DNA of 64,000 nucleotides from Paramesorhizobium endophyticum (GTDB lineage Bacteria > Pseudomonadota > Alphaproteobacteria > Rhizobiales > Rhizobiaceae). The position numbers and the translations under genes are program-made. The stretch spans positions 62,001 through 126,000 of the forward strand of contig NZ_BMHH01000007.1 of the NCBI RefSeq assembly GCF_014640615.1. The letters are read 5' to 3'. Each line of letters begins with the position of its first letter. Position 1 is the first letter of the stretch. This document shows positions 63,683 through 64,000 of this stretch, one piece after another. The notes beneath the pieces were generated by a model. That model worked only from the letters and a program-made list of their open reading frames with translations. It was not told the DNA's origin and ran no database searches.

Positions 63683-64000
63683 ATGCCCCCCAGAAATCTC
63701 CGCACAATCCTCACCATCCTCCTCGTCAGCGCGGCGGCGCAGGCTCATGCACGTGCGCCCGGCGAGCCTGAACGGCTGGCCTTGAGCGACATCCAGACAC
63801 AGGCCCAGACGACGCAGCAGCCCGCGCCCGAAGACACCAATCCAGCAGCGCAGGTGCCCACGCCCGAACCCGTCCAGCCGGCTCCGGGCGACCAGGCCCA
63901 GCCGCCGCAGGCGGAGCCTTCACAAGCGGAACCCGAGCAGGCCGAGCCAGGGGAAAATCTGCATGACCCGGCCCGTCCGCAGGTGAAGGAAAACGGCCCG
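63683..64000 (+). CDS. Secreted Pro/Gln/Glu-rich protein, start only
   Basis: The first 106 codons of a protein open to the window edge. A signal peptide (MPPRNLRTILTILLVSAAAQ, cut near AHA-R) is followed by a low-complexity tract of Pro, Gln, Ala and Glu (residues 38-100), a linker typical of envelope proteins. The functional domain lies outside the window, so no family can be given. The ATG has no clear ribosome site. Confidence 0.55.
   Translation, partial: MPPRNLRTILTILLVSAAAQAHARAPGEPERLALSDIQTQAQTTQQPAPEDTNPAAQVPTPEPVQPAPGDQAQPPQAEPSQAEPEQAEPGENLHDPARPQVKENGP

Overview
The window looks like chromosomal DNA of a Brucella/Ochrobactrum-type alphaproteobacterium (Hyphomicrobiales). The evidence is an Omp25-like outer-membrane protein with Brucella-like ends, the blocks uvrC-pgsA-moaD-moaE and lptF-lptG-lptD-surA-pdxA-rsmA, high GC with frequent GTG starts, and many short palindromic intergenic repeats of the kind described in Brucella (Bru-RS). 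Species level cannot be decided from the sequence alone.

Layout. 1-600: 5' part of an IS110-type transposase running off the left edge. 0.6-8.2 kb: membrane protein, molybdopterin oxidoreductase, DMT transporter, Phd antitoxin with a frameshifted VapC, rlmJ, two secreted proteins (one RNase T2), a GST. 8.2-9.7 kb: a second antitoxin with a nonsense-mutated PemK-like toxin, then omp25. 9.8-17.4 kb: pteridine-reductase-like SDR, uvrC, an intact HigB/HigA-type module placed between uvrC and pgsA, moaD-moaE, a YbaY/META lipoprotein-like protein, a broken DUF4160 gene with intact DUF2442, ndk. 17.6-22.9 kb: ABC-F ATPase, CPBP protease, holC, pepA. 23.1-30.9 kb: the LPS-export and envelope operon lptF-lptG-lptD-surA-pdxA-rsmA. 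31-37.7 kb: DMT transporter, mobA-mobB, two tandemly duplicated amino-acid binding proteins with two permeases but no ATPase, a GST. 38-45.9 kb: penicillin acylase family enzyme, HIBADH-family dehydrogenase, secreted chorismate mutase, PdhS/PleC/DivJ-like kinase, thermonuclease, uracil-DNA glycosylase family protein, Lrp regulator. 46-50.7 kb: pssA-psd, GIY-YIG protein, Atm1-type exporter with an overlapping ArsR gene. 50.9-64 kb: LysM protein, LOG-family protein, CorA-type transporter, rarD, cimA, GFA protein, DUF559 protein, cysS, SMR pump, a 54-residue small ORF, lysE/argO, SRAP, Nudix, TIGR02301 protein, a small conserved-looking protein and the start of a secreted Pro/Gln-rich protein.

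How it fits together. Most genes are housekeeping: envelope building (lpt genes, surA, pssA, psd, pgsA, Omp25), cofactor synthesis (moaD, moaE, mobA, mobB, pdxA) that could serve the molybdenum enzyme at the left, DNA repair (uvrC, uracil glycosylase, SRAP) and solute transport. The accessory signal is in the toxin-antitoxin loci. Of four two-gene modules, three have a disabled toxin-side gene (frameshift in VapC, in-frame TGA in the PemK-like gene, frameshift in DUF4160) beside an open antitoxin or partner frame, while the fourth (HigBA-like) is intact.

At least four families of inverted repeats fill the intergenic spaces. A perfect 42-base palindrome-like structure (20-base arms) sits in front of the lysE/argO gene, and a hairpin can be drawn over the start codon of the SMR pump. 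I saw no CRISPR array, rRNA or tRNA.
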